A stretch of 64,000 nt of DNA from Reticulitermes speratus (GCA_021186555.1 JAJKFL010000042.1:48368980-48432979), one strand, 5' to 3'; shown: positions 46,059 through 56,009, counted from the first letter of the stretch. A program made the numbers and translations. The notes: a model not told the origin generated them from the letters alone.

Positions 46059-47085
46059 GTATGCTGCAGTGAATTCGCCTGCTTAACGCCAAGTCTAAAC
46101 TACAGTGAAGTGCTGTCTAGTCACGTGACGCACAGCGTCATAAACAACAATATCGTGACACTGTCATGGCGTAAACTTAAGAGTCCGAACGCAATCTTAT
46201 GGCACCTGTGTGCGCCGGCAGTTGGCATATTGCCTGGAATACAACAGGGTTACGGGTCAAAGCTCTGGCCTTTTGAGAGAGAAAATATGACCGCTGCAGG
46301 GTCGTCTCTTTTCTATTAAAAAAAAAAGAGAGAGAGTTTCGTGTTCTTACCTCAGTACACCATTTTTATTCCGTTTAATACTACATCTGACATGCACTTC
46401 CATACATTGTGCGCTGTTTCACGTCCGTGACTGCGGATAGGTCTGTGCTTTTCTATCATAGACAGTGCCATAATATAGTAGCCATATTGCGTGAATCATG
46501 CTTCCTACACTGTTGATAGAGGGAAACACAGAATGATTTACACCCTCTAACTGCTTGAAACCGACTAACCTACCACCCCCTATAGTATATCCTGTGGATG
46601 AGTCCAAGTAGAGCTACTGAAACCAATTTTATAAGTAGTGCCATAACATTGCGATCGGGCTCTACGTCTGATGTATAAGAATGTCACTGTCATTATATAC
46701 AGGCCCACATGTGCTGTATAATTCTGTACGCCTATTCCATTAAATAGAATTATACGTGAACTTATGCGTCAACAGAAATGTACGAACTCTTTATTTCAGC
46801 ACTAACGTTGCCACAATATTTGGGAAAAATCTCGCAACATCCAGTATGATCCACGAACAGAGTAAGACAATCCAAGTCCATTAGCTTCCCACGATAAAAA
46901 AAAATTAAAACCAAACTTAAGTCAGTAACGGATTACACAAATGATTCGAAAATCAGGACTGACTGCAAATAACAGTGTTTATAAGTCTTTGGTTAATAAA
47001 TATTTCCATACAGTCGCATTAAAACAAGGAAGCGTTAATCATGTCTTCCAAACTCCGTCTTAACATCGTATTGTTCTTATTTCAG
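46059..47085. other. Intron, nothing recognised
   Basis: No array or mobile element identified; an A-rich and AGAGAG stretch is at about 46318-46336. Confidence 0.4.
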
Positions 47086-47235
47086 CGAAACGAGCGCCGA
47101 GAACGGGAGCAGCGAGAGTTAGCCAAGCAGGCCCTGCAGGCGCAGAAATGCGAGTACAGCGATAACATGTCGAGTTTCGATGGCTCGAGATCGAGTGCGA
47201 GTTCCGAGTCGGACAGCTACACCAATGGAACACAG
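47086..47235 (+). CDS. Ca-alpha1T: Cav3 exon: proximal II-III linker, charged helix
   Basis: The acceptor CTTATTTCAG precedes 47086. Phase 0: RNERREREQRELAKQALQAQ, then KCEYSDNMSSFDGSRSSASS and ESDSYTNGTQ. The first 20 residues form a very charged, probably helical segment after IIS6; the rest is Ser-rich and likely phosphorylated. Donor CAG|GTACTT leaves phase 0. Fifty codons; both neighbours fit. Confidence 0.85.
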
Positions 47236-47564
47236 GTACTTCCTCTACACCGACGGCTGATAGTCGCCGCATGTTCTGAAAATCTTGCATAACTCTTTAA
47301 GTTCCCTCCATCTATTTCTAGATTTTCCTGCCTCTTGTTTTCCTCTTTAAGTGTAAGCATACATAGTTTGTGGATCCAAAGTACGTACGTGTGTACTCAA
47401 ATTGTCTACAGTTAAAACTAGTGATTTATTTATAAGGGTAACTGCTTCGTGGTAAACATTAATTCCTTAACTTCGTTTCCTCTTATGAAGTCAATTCGAA
47501 ATTCTTCCTTCTTTCTTATTCTGACCTCTTCTACCTGCTCGTTGTAGGTGTAGAGGGTTATTGT

Positions 47565-47767
47565 TGCACCTGATCACACTCAATGACATATACACACTCA
47601 GTGGGACCCCTCTGGACAAGGGATCGGCCCGTCCCAGAGACCTCTACCTGACAACATACAACACTCACAATAGACAGACTTCCACGCACCGGCGGGATTC
47701 GAACCCGCAATCCCAGCAAGCGAACGGCCGCAGACCCACACCTTAGACCGCGCGGCCACTGGGATCA
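47565..47767 (-). mobile_element. tRNA-Leu-like SINE (family A)
   Basis: The minus strand has TGGCCGCGCGGTCTAAGGTG (A box) and GGGTTCGAATCCCGCC (B box), then the family A body. The 3-prime part is truncated at about 47565. The 35-bp array starts about 25 bases beyond its head. Confidence 0.8.
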
Positions 47768-47792
47768 GACTATTTGAAACTAATTACAAAAT

Positions 47793-48663
47793 ATTGCCTC
47801 CAAGTGTCTTGGCATTATCTTTACATTATTGCCTCCAAGTGCCTTGGCATTATCTTTACATTATTGCCTCCAAGAATCATGGCATTATCTTTACATTATT
47901 GCCTCCAAGAATCTTGGCATTATCTTTACATTATTGCCTCCAAGAATCTTGGCATTATCTTTACATTATTGCCTCCAAGTGTCTTGGCATTATCTTTACA
48001 TTATTGCCTCCAAGAATCTTGGCATTATCTTTACATTATTGCCTCCAAGTTTCTTGGCATTATCTTTACATTATTGCCTCCAAGAATCTTGGCATTATCT
48101 TTACATTATTGCCTCCAAGAATCTTGGCATTATCTTTACATTATTGCCTCCAAGTGTCTTGGCATTATCTTTACATTATTGTCTCCAAGTGTCTTGGCAT
48201 TATCTTTACATTATTGCCTCCAAGAATCTTGGCATTATCTTTACATTATTGCCTCCAAGAATCTTGGCATTATCTTTACATTATTGCCTCCAAAAATCTT
48301 GGCATTATCTTTACATTATTGCCTCCAAGAATCTTGGCATTATCTTTACATTATTGCCTCCAAGTGTCTTGGCATTATCTTTACATTATTGCCTCCAAGA
48401 ATCTTGGCATTATCTTTACATTATTGCCTCCAAGAATCTTGGCATTATCTTTACATTATTGCCTCCAAGTGTCTTGGCATTATCTTTACATTATTGCCTC
48501 CAAGAATTTTGGCATTATCTTTACATTATTGCCTCCAAGAATCTTGGCATTATCTTTACATTATTGCCTCCAAGAATCTTGGCATTATCTTTACATTATT
48601 GCCTCCAAGTGTCTTGGCATTATCTTTACATTATTGCCTCCAAGAATCTTGGCATTATCTTTG
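47793..48663 (+). repeat. 35-bp tandem array (25 copies) of a small hairpin unit
   Basis: Units start at 47793, 47828 and so on every 35 bases, the last at 48633. Each contains CCAAG-NNN-CTTGG, a 5-bp stem with a 3-base loop. The main variation between units is the loop: TGT, AAT, once TGC, once TTT. All three plus frames are open for 290-300 codons because the unit lacks stops; these are artefacts. The later half follows an AAT-AAT-TGT rhythm, suggesting a 105-base higher-order unit. Confidence 0.97.
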
Positions 48664-48836
48664 AATTAATTCAAATTTTTCGTTCAAAAAAACAGAATAT
48701 CCAGTTTTTGCCTGTTCCTTCCAAATAGTGAGTTTCTAAAAACACTAATGCTTATGTATGTTCATGGACTGGGCGTTTCATCGCCACTTTTGGAGTTTGT
48801 GTTTCAGTTTTACTGTTCCTTTGTAATTATTTTCAG

Positions 48837-48966
48837 GAGTGGAAGAATAAATGGAGAAGTGCTGAAGAGTTGAGGAAGACTGACAATGGACATCGTGAGA
48901 AGAACAACTGGAAACAGAAACAGAAGTTGGATGGCGATTATGAACCAAAATGCAATATTCAGAAAG
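48837..48966 (+). CDS. Ca-alpha1T: Cav3 exon: II-III linker, basic segment
   Basis: The acceptor AATTATTTTCAG precedes 48837. Phase 0: EWKNKWRSAEELRKTDNGHR, then EKNNWKQKQKLDGDYEPKCN and IQK. Donor AAAG|GTAACA after 48966 leaves one base, completed to Glu by the AA that opens the exon at 52126. No domain; it is a Lys-rich cytoplasmic segment. Support comes from phase continuity on both sides and clean splice sites; conservation is less obvious, so it could be an optional exon, although skipping it would shift the frame. Confidence 0.75.
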
Positions 48967-49033
48967 GTAACAGAGAGACCAGCAGTTTTAATGTCAGAGC
49001 TACGTTGCACAGAAACAAGTTCATGAAAATGTA

Positions 49034-49037
49034 TGCG

Positions 49038-49074
<37 letters not shown>
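49034..49074 (+). repeat. (ATT)n microsatellite
   Basis: About 13 trinucleotide repeats. Confidence 0.95.
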
Positions 49075-49271
49075 GTGCATACCATCAGTCAGCAAAGTAC
49101 GTATTTTGTGGACCATGGAACGCACGTTTTAAATTCAAATTCTCCTACATCTTTTGGTCCAAAAGTGCTTCAAATGTGACTAGTATATTTTTCCCCAGAA
49201 TTTGTCTTCTAAATATATGCAGACAAATGTACACAGTTTTATGTTATTTAACACAATTTTTATTAAATGTT

Positions 49272-49314
49272 GCCCAACATGTTTCTAGCCTATATAAGGC
49301 TCATCTTCAGGGGC
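49272..49314 (-). ncRNA. Hammerhead-like ribozyme motif in left arm
   Basis: Minus strand: stem I GCCC, core CTGAAGA, TG, stem II AGCCT/AGGCT with loop TATAT, A, GAAA, stem III ACA/TGT, T at the cleavage position, stem I GGGC (4 bp). Confidence 0.45.
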
Positions 49315-49666
49315 TCTTTTGTTGAATTTACAACAGCTATATTATTGGTATATAAAATTCTTAAAATGCCGTTAGATGTACTTGGTTATTGGTATCTGTA
49401 ACAGTCATTCTGATTTCACTATAGAATTGTTGGAGGCCTACTCGTGTCTGGCTATGGTAAACTTTACGTTACCTGTACCGTACATGTTTAATTATATATA
49501 TGTTATGCAGACAAATGTACACAGTTTTATGTTATTTAACACAATTTTTATTAATTCTATAGTGAAAGCAGAATGACTGTTACAGATATCTATAACCAGG
49601 TACATCTAACGGCATTTTAAGAATTTTATATACCAATAATATAGCTGTTGTAATTTCAACAAAAGA

Positions 49667-49709
49667 GCCCCTGAAGATGAGCCTTATATAGGCTAGAAAC
49701 ATGTTGGGC
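49667..49709 (+). ncRNA. Hammerhead-like ribozyme motif in right arm
   Basis: Mirror copy: GCCC (49667-49670), CTGAAGA (49671-49677), stem II AGCCT/AGGCT, GAAA (49696-49699), CATGTT, GGGC (49706-49709). Confidence 0.45.
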
Positions 49710-49986
49710 AGCATTTAATAAAAATTGTGTTAAATAACATAAAACACTGTACATTTGTCTGCATAACATATATATATATACAATTAGAAATGTACGGTAC
49801 AAGTAACGTAAAGTTTTTCTTCTAAACTTGGTGTTGCATGTTCTTTGTATTCGTAATTCAATATGTATTGACCACCAACAACAAACACCTAGGTAAATGT
49901 AGATACCTATTGTTTCGTAGCATACAGATGTTGCCTTCTACAATTTACATGCATCTTGCAGTCCGTTAAATGCGGCAATCCGTAAC

Positions 49987-50181
49987 GCAGTGGCGTAGAT
50001 GTGCCTCCGCAGACCTCGCGGCGCAAGGGGGCCTCCAACCTTACAAAATACTAAAATCTATTTTGGGTCCTTCCGGCAGTATTCTGTATCGCTGTTATGA
50101 GTAACTTCGCTATTAATTATAGGGGGAGGCTCCCAATTATCGAGTAGCGGTGGGGCCCCGACCGGTTATCTACGCCACTGA
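49987..50181. mobile_element. TIR element with CAGTGGCGTAGAT termini
   Basis: CAGTGGCGTAGATG at the left and ATCTACGCCACTG at the right are inverted over about 13 bases. No matching target duplication seen; no coding capacity. Confidence 0.65.
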
Positions 50182-50290
50182 TTAAGCACAAAAATTAACG
50201 AATTAAAGTAATTGAAGTGATCCACTGTTTGATTTAGAGAAAATGGTCAAGACCGTAAAAGAAATATACATCTTTACCGTGCTAACAACA

Positions 50291-50530
50291 GGAAGCCAAG
50301 GTAGCTCAGTGTGTACAGTGACTAGGCCACAAGTTGGAACGACCTGTCAATTGGGGTTCGATTCCCAGCAGGGGCAAGAGATTTTCTCTTCTCCAAAACG
50401 TCCAAACCAGGTTTTGGCCCCACTCAGCCTCCTAACACTTTGCTACGGCGGGCTGTGCCCCCAGGTGTGAAGCTGACCACTCTCGTCCATATAGCGCTGG
50501 ATTTAATAATACTTGGAGCTATACCTCCAC
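50291..50530 (+). mobile_element. tRNA-like SINE (family B)
   Basis: GGTAGCTCAGTGTG (A-box-like) and GGTTCGATTCC at 50355-50365 (B box), then the family B body ending CTTGGAGCTATACCTCCAC. It abuts the family A SINE that follows. Confidence 0.75.
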
Positions 50531-50780
50531 GGCCGATCCCAGTGGCCGCGCGGTCTAAGGCGTGGGTCTGCGGCCGCTCGCTTACTGGGATTGTGGGTTC
50601 GAATCCCGCCTGGGGCGTGGATGTCTGTCTGTTGTGAGTGTTGTGTGTTGTCAGGTAGAGGTCTCTGTGACGGGCTGATCACTTGTCCAGAGGAGTCCTA
50701 CCGAGTGTGGTGTATCTGAGTGTGATCGTGATGCCTCGATAATGAGGAGGCCTAGGCCCCCAAGGGGCTGTTGCGCTATT
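50531..50780 (+). mobile_element. tRNA-Leu-like SINE (family A)
   Basis: GTGGCCGCGCGGTCTAAGGC (A box) and GGTTCGAATCC at 50596-50606 (B box), with the body and end shared with 3519-3784. Inserted into or fused to the end of family B. Confidence 0.85.
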
Positions 50781-51024
50781 GGAAACACCTCTATTCCCAT
50801 CTCTTCTTATGGTGTGGTTCTTGATTAAGCACTGTGCAAACTATATGCTGATGTAATAACTTTGAAATATCTGCAGTGGCGTAAAGAAACTGTGAATTAT
50901 TATTATTACTAAACGTTACTTTATTAAACTGCTGTTTGCACTGCATCACAGGGAGAAATGATGTACATTTACATTTCCGTGGTTGTTTTTAACGTATGAA
51001 GAACAAAAACTGTGGAGCATATTC

Positions 51025-51245
51025 CCTCTTGAGAAGCTGCTGGTCACTCAGCTACTCAGGAAATATCCCACCACTTAGATAGACTGATGATTCATTGCCA
51101 TGTCCATAAGAACCTGTCACTGGTCACTATTCTTGAGTAAAATTAATCCCTTGCACACCCGTCTGGGTTTTCCACCCTAAAATTTATTTGCGTATTTCTT
51201 GTTTCTCGCGTGTGCTACATTCCCCTCCCATTTCATTTGATTGCC
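51025..51245 (-). mobile_element. LINE tail copy (family 1), badly decayed
   Basis: CCTCTTGAGAAGCTGCTGGT, ACCTGTCACTGGTCAC and GTCTGGGTTTTCCA follow the reverse-complement order of the tail. Confidence 0.5.
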
Positions 51246-51674
51246 TTAATAATACATGATGGATAACAAATTATAAATCTCCTCACTATACACGTTTCTC
51301 CATCCTGTTACTTCCTCCCTTTTGGGCTCAAAATTGTCCTAAGCACCTCTAACCAGGCCCGTAGCCAGACCCTGAATATAGTAGGCGCAGTGTTTCCAGT
51401 GCGGATGTATATACGTATGTAATGCTCCATTATACATATGCTGTATATATATTATGTACACATAAGCGTAAAAAGCGCCTTTGTCAGGACCACAAAATCA
51501 ACACCTTAATTACACAATGCACTCTACAACATTGCACAAAACATCTTGCATATATATATTTTTGCTAATGAGTTGTTTCCAACCACGGCGGTTCGACAGA
51601 GGCAACACGTGGATGCGGTATGATGTCACGTTGTCAGCAGGCTGATCAGCATCTTTGTGTTTGCCTCCAACCTA

Positions 51675-52068
51675 TGTCCTAACCTTAGTCTGAAAACAAA
51701 CGAAGCGACTTTGGTCGAGCCGACCGTCGATCGTCGAATCGACGCGTCACTCATTATAGTTAAAAAGTAACAAAACACATGACACTCGACGCGGCCTGCC
51801 GCCGCTCGAAGGTCGACTCGACTCATGATTTCCCCGCGACTTTGGAGCGGCACGAAGGTCGTTTCGACACATCAGTCCATGGTTGACAGTGGAAGAGTTC
51901 ACATGTGAAGGAGCCAGACTGTTTAGACGCCGTGAGACAAGCCAAGCAAGTCTACCGCCGTTACGACAGCCGTCTCGACAAGAGTCCTTCCGTGTGGACA
52001 CTTGCGCGCGACGTCGTGGCAACGGTCGGCTCGACCAAAGTCGCTTCGTCTGTTTCCGGCCTTAGTGT
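51675..52068. mobile_element. GC-rich TIR transposon close to an exon
   Basis: Inverted ends of about 45 bases: AACGAAGCGACTTTGGTCGA, GCCGACCGT at the left against ACGGTCGGCTCGACCAAAGT, CGCTTCGT at the right. It is strikingly GC-rich compared with the AT-rich surroundings, with CG-dense TCGA motifs. Plus-strand frames around 51905-52090 (AVRQAKQVYRRYDSRLDKSP) are short; a PIF/Harbinger-like origin is possible but unproven. The right end lies about 58 bases before the exon at 52126. Confidence 0.7.
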
Positions 52069-52125
52069 CATCAAGCCCCTACAAATCAAAACGTAAGAAA
52101 TCTGACATGTCTGTATTATTTACAG

Positions 52126-52292
52126 AAAGCAAAATGCTTTGCCAACCGCCCATAATTACACACACAGTGGCAACTCCCCAGGACTCCCCCAATACAACAC
52201 TAGATTCCTCCATGAGGGACTTCAACAACCGCCTGATGGCTCCCGCGCTTTATGCGAGTTCCACGTCCATTGATTCCATAGACCGCTCGTCA
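52126..52292 (+). CDS. Ca-alpha1T: Cav3 exon: II-III linker, conserved IITHT core; two alternative donors
   Basis: The acceptor TATTATTTACAG precedes 52126. Two bases complete Glu, then SKMLCQPPIITHTVATPQDS, PNTTLDSSMRDFNNRLMAPA and SSTSIDSIDRSS. PPIITHTVATP matches PPLIIHTAATP of vertebrate Cav3.1. Two perfect GTAAGT donors exist: after 52292 (TCA|GTAAGT) and after 52307 (TGG|GTAAGT). Both leave phase 0, so the longer form adds VSQAW. The next exon begins TCG TCA, the same two codons that end the short form. Confidence 0.88.
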
Positions 52293-52547
52293 GTAAGTCA
52301 GGCTTGGGTAAGTTCTGCTCCAGTGAATCTGCCTGAGAACAATAGATCTGATGTCACAAAATAAATAAGATGCATGCTGCTGTAAGACCTCGTAGTCTTA
52401 CGTCGTTGATAAGATCATAATCTACAGTTGCACAGGTTAGCTCAATTCACATTGTCATTGACTTTAGCAAGGCTCTGTGGTTGTGACACTTTGTAATTAC
52501 TGATTCTTTCAAACATGTAACCGCTTGGTGGCGCACCTGTGTTGCAG

Positions 52548-52696
52548 TCGTCACAACACAGCATTCCCGGACTCCTGAAGCCTCCCAACAACAAGTTGAA
52601 CGTGAATAACCTCAATCAGCCGACACCAACACTAGGGAGACGTGTCAGCCTTGTGACAGTCAGCAATACAGGTGGTCGCAGGGACACACTGACGAG
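52548..52696 (+). CDS. Ca-alpha1T: Cav3 exon: II-III linker with RRVS kinase motif
   Basis: The acceptor TGTGTTGCAG precedes 52548. Phase 0: SSQHSIPGLLKPPNNKLNVN, NLNQPTPTLGRRVSLVTVSN and TGGRRDTLTR. RRVSL at 52638-52652 is a textbook protein kinase A consensus, with Ser at 52647-52649. Donor GAG|GTAAGA after 52696 leaves two bases (AG), completed by the C opening the exon at 53639. Confidence 0.85.
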
Positions 52697-53044
52697 GTAA
52701 GAGCTGTTTACTTGTCATACACGCTACATTCCACACGTAAAACAATGCGTTGCATGTTGTTTCCAGAATTTACATACTGTGAGCTCTTCCATTCACTCCA
52801 TGTCGTATACAGTACATATATTGCAATTAATTTACATTCCTGTGACTTTAGTTCTTTTAAATTATCCTAGATGGAAGGAGACTGTTTTTTTATTGTCCCT
52901 AACCCATATAGTGGGGCAAAAAATACAGAGACACGCTGAAATTGTGGTCAGAAAAACAAAAAAGAGTTAGGAATTTTTTGATGAACTTTTGGGGCGTGGA
53001 AAATCCTAAAATTAAATTCACCTTTCACTTACTTTAACACTTTA

Positions 53045-53222
53045 AAGCGCAGCGGTAAATGTATATACCACCTGCTGTAGCATTCTGGAACTCAGCATTT
53101 TTCCTGCACAGTGTATTTACATGTTTCGTGACATGCTCACAATAATCAGCATTAACCAGTTGATCTTTGTATTGGAAACAGGGTGTTTACTGTGAGGTAA
53201 GAACTGGGTTATTAAGTATAAT
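53045..53222 (-). repeat. Diverged copy of the 114-bp-satellite parent element
   Basis: On the minus strand: CAGTTCTTACCTCACAGTAA, ACTGGTTAATGCTGATTATT, and the end GCGCTTTAAAGTGTTAAA, in the parent order. Confidence 0.6.
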
Positions 53223-53234
53223 TTACAGTAATTG

Positions 53235-53480
53235 TGGTTTGAAAATCGTGCCACAGCTCAGGCAGTTTCCGGCCTCTCACTGTGGAGGTCTGGGTTCGAT
53301 CCTAGGCCAGTCCACGTGACATTTGTGGTGGACGAAGTGGCACTGGGAAAGGTTTCTCTGCAAGTACTGTGGTTTGCCACTGTCAGTATTATTCCATCAA
53401 TGCTCTAAACTCAGATTTGTCTTAATATTCCTCTTACCAGAAGGACAAAGAGGTGAAGCCTGGTAACCGTCCAAAAATCA
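53235..53480 (+). mobile_element. tRNA-like SINE (family C)
   Basis: B box GGTTCGATCC at 53291-53300, then GTGACATTTGTGGTGGACGA and TATTATTCCATCAATGCT. Reverse copies are at 44930 and 27250. Confidence 0.65.
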
Positions 53481-53638
53481 ATGTTCTGTTGGATAAGACG
53501 GAGCATCAGATATAAAAGTACTCCCACATGTTTTGTGCTTTGAAAGGTTAATAGAACAAAGCCAGGAAGCCAGTGAAATAATTCTTGCTTCCCTTAGCAG
53601 ATTTTACATAACATGAACACGTTTCACACAATTCACAG

Positions 53639-53788
53639 CACACCGCGTATCCAGAGAGTGTGTTCTTGGAAACTGTCACGGCCTTCCTTGAGAAGAAAGT
53701 CGCGATGTAGCGGGTCTGACATGGATCAGCAAGATGAGACAGGTGACCATGACATCATCCTGAACAACAACAACATGCTGAGTCCCCC
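53639..53788 (+). CDS. Ca-alpha1T: Cav3 exon: II-III linker, Arg/Ser-rich
   Basis: The acceptor AATTCACAG precedes 53639. One base completes Ser, then TPRIQRVCSWKLSRPSLRRK, SRCSGSDMDQQDETGDHDII and LNNNNMLSPP. LSRPSLRRKSRCSGS is basophilic-kinase-rich, like the [21 protein letters not shown]-type stretch of vertebrate Cav3.1 II-III linkers. Donor CCC|GTAAGT after 53788 leaves two bases (CC), completed by C of the next exon. Confidence 0.85.
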
Positions 53789-53999
53789 GTAAGTAACAGC
53801 TGTGCTATCACACCGCCATCTTGACTTGTAAGCACCTCCTGCCATTTGCATCTTTGTCTGTTTTGTATTGATTGATGGAAGGAAACTCTCCAGTCTCATG
53901 TACATCTTCACAGTATTTCTATTTTGATCTATTGCCAGCTAATTCCTTACTTGTGAGATTTGAGGTTCTCACAACTGTGTTTCTGACAGTTCAGGTCTC

Positions 54000-54178
54000 C
54001 TGGGATGTGATACGGTGCGGCTGGTTTGGCAGTTCCCAGTGTTTTGAAGGATAACGCCGCCCCCATCTTCAATGTAATTAGACCATGGACTGATTACCCT
54101 TCAATCTTTCAAAACGTCGGGAACCATTTACCTAGAAAAAGTGTTACATCCCAGAAGGCTTGAATCCTCAGAAATTAT
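54000..54178 (+). mobile_element. Fold-back element copy
   Basis: CCTGGGATGTGATACGGTGC at the left and GTGTTACATCCCAGAAGGCT at the right are inverted. The centre has minus-strand TTGAAGATGGGGGC and plus-strand CAAAACGTCGGGAA, decayed. It lies about 95 bases before the next exon. Confidence 0.6.
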
Positions 54179-54271
54179 TTTTCAGCTCAGAGTGATACAT
54201 TTTCCTGGACAATGTGCTGTCTCTCAAACCTTTACATATTATAACTCACCTTTTTTCCTCACACGCTGCAG

Positions 54272-54452
54272 CAGCCACTGTGGCGACCACTCACACTGTA
54301 ACGGGGGACTCCTGGGCACCATCCGCAATGACACGCAGGGTACGCCAAACAACAATAGGCACTTCAGCAATAACAACAGCAGCAAGGGACTCAGTCCACA
54401 AAATTCGATCCGGAGTAACCATGATACACCAGGATATTGCCCACTTCCTCAG
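54272..54452 (+). CDS. Ca-alpha1T: Cav3 exon: II-III linker, Asn/Ser-rich; tandem acceptor
   Basis: The acceptor reads CTGCAGCAG, a NAGNAG site: cutting after 54271 gives SHCGDHSHCNGG, cutting after 54274 drops one Ser while keeping the frame. Continues LLGTIRNDTQGTPNNNRHFS, NNNSSKGLSPQNSIRSNHDT and PGYCPLPQ. HCGDHSHC is a compact Cys/His cluster that could bind metal (inference only). Donor CAG|GTATTA leaves phase 0. Confidence 0.85.
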
Positions 54453-54699
54453 GTATTACAGTCTCTTTTTTTGCATTACTTTCAATTGTAACTGTAATTA
54501 ATGTATTTTTAAACATGGAGTTAGTAGTAGCGCATGTCTTACCAATGCCGTGCCAAAATGTTTATTGAATTCTTACGTCCAAGTTTTTGTATCATGAATA
54601 CTGCCAGATAATATTGATTTGTTGGCACATTTTATTCTTCTAGTATTTATGATTTATTTAAGCATAAAAAATTTGAGGATCTGACAGCAGTGACTATGA

Positions 54700-54780
54700 A
54701 GATTGCTGTCTTTTGGGATGTGACGCCGTGTATTCTGGTAGAAATATATCAACGTTTCAGGAGAATGTCATTTTCTACCA
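54700..54780 (+). mobile_element. Left half of a fold-back element
   Basis: TTTTGGGATGTGACGCCGTG and ATTCTGGTAG match the left arm of the family; the right arm is missing. Confidence 0.5.
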
Positions 54781-55109
54781 CTCTTTAGAGTGTTCTTTCA
54801 ATTGCTAAGATTAATTAACATATAAAGGTAGGATGATTAGTGGGTAAAGAACTGCAAAGGAAGTGGTTTTTACATAATTTAAGGTGATGTCATAGCATTT
54901 GCCTACAGCAGGTGTGGAAAATCACAAAATCCACTTGGGGTAGTGACTCTGAGATTTAAACCTGTGACCTCTTGAATATGAAGCAGTAGGACTAACTACA
55001 AAACAGCAGCTTACAGTAGCTTGCATGGATGGACCAAGTTTCAAATTAGGCTTGTTCTGTATGATTAAAGAACACAAACAGAGACCAAAATACACCTCAT
55101 AATTAAAGC

Positions 55110-55350
55110 TTTCACTGTTGTGACTGATGATAGCCATTGTAGTGTTTATTCAGCTTTTCTGGACCCCATATCAGGACTTGGGTTTAGCACTGACCTCAAT
55201 GAGCCCTTTGCTGAGGTATGCAGGTCAGAGTTCCGTATTAATGTGAGACGTCAGGTTGCCAAAGAAGTGAACAACCTGGGAGATGGACAGAACAGATTGC
55301 CGCAAAACACTTCTAACTTTCTATCAGACTACATGGCATCAAGTCCCATA
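55110..55350 (+). mobile_element. Decayed fold-back element with a 79-codon open frame
   Basis: The right part ACTACATGGCATCAAGTCCC and the middle GGGAGATGGACAG...TTGCCGCAAAACACTTC correspond to the fold-back family, including a ruined ribozyme-like centre. The open frame (NFLSDYMASSPIKL at the end) is an accidental reading often seen in such elements, and no 3n segment with matching phases could be made into a channel exon. Confidence 0.45.
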
Positions 55351-55800
55351 AAACTGTGATCTTCAAAATAATATTATTTTATTCTTAATATGTTTGTAAT
55401 TATACATTTTAAATTTGATGTTATTTCTGTGATACAATGTGCTGTGTAAACCTCTGTCACTTGCCAGTGATGCACGTGAGGACCTCAATGATGACAAGAC
55501 TGGCAAAACATGTTGCCAAATCATAGTGGAGTATAGTGCAGAATGCATGTTGCATTTGATGGTTGTATTTTCTGTAATTAGTTTCGCTTGACTACACAAA
55601 TAGCACAATAAATCACTGGCATGAGAATGGAAGAGGTTTATTCAGCTTTTTTTAATTCTTCTGTCATGAAGATGGGGTAGCACATCCTTCCTGACATCAG
55701 AACATACATACCACACTACACATCGTCACAGTCCAGATGTCAGTGACCTTCATATTCACTGCCAAGAGAACCTTAAAATCTCACAAGGTATGATTTGCAG

Positions 55801-56005
55801 GTGTCATGGGTCGGGTCTCTTACACGACAGAACTCGCTGTCCGGTAGCAACTACCAGCCAACCCCATCACAGCACCAGCAGCTCACCCCACAAAACTCAT
55901 TATCATCCTACCACAGTAGTGTATATAATGGAGGAAGAGGTGCACGTTCGAGCTCCGTTCAGTATGACGACAGTTGTAAACCCATCAACAACCTAACAGC
56001 CAGAG
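55801..56005 (+). CDS. Ca-alpha1T: Cav3 exon: II-III linker, Gln/Ser-rich
   Basis: The acceptor TATGATTTGCAG precedes 55801. Phase 0: VSWVGSLTRQNSLSGSNYQP, TPSQHQQLTPQNSLSSYHSS and VYNGGRGARSSSVQYDDSCK, then PINNLTAR. LTRQNSLSG and LTPQNSLSS are two similar phospho-site-like motifs; the previous exon has LSPQNSIRS, so the QNS motif occurs three times. Donor AGAG|GTACGG after 56005 leaves one base, completed by CC of the next exon. Confidence 0.88.
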
Positions 56006-56009
56006 GTAC

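Larger units (their letters stand above)
49213..49766. mobile_element. Long fold-back element with paired ribozyme-like motifs
   Basis: Arms of about 212 bases (49216-49427 and 49553-49763) are inverted with few mismatches, e.g. CACTATAGAATT against AATTCTATAGTG at the turn. The 125-base centre contains a direct copy of the outer arm end (GCAGACAAATGTACACAGTT). Each arm carries a hammerhead-like motif, on opposite strands: minus at 49272-49314, plus at 49667-49709. Confidence 0.85.

Noticed and set aside
45927..46319. 130-codon frame starting [11 protein letters not shown]
   Set aside because: It is the pore-S6 exon read through its donor into the intron; the GT after 46058 ends the exon.
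47774..48728. Three overlapping ~295-codon open frames
   Set aside because: All frames of a 35-bp array inside a channel intron.
55120..55359. Possible extra channel exon (79-codon frame)
   Set aside because: No splice pair gives phase 0 at both ends, and the sequence matches the fold-back repeat family.
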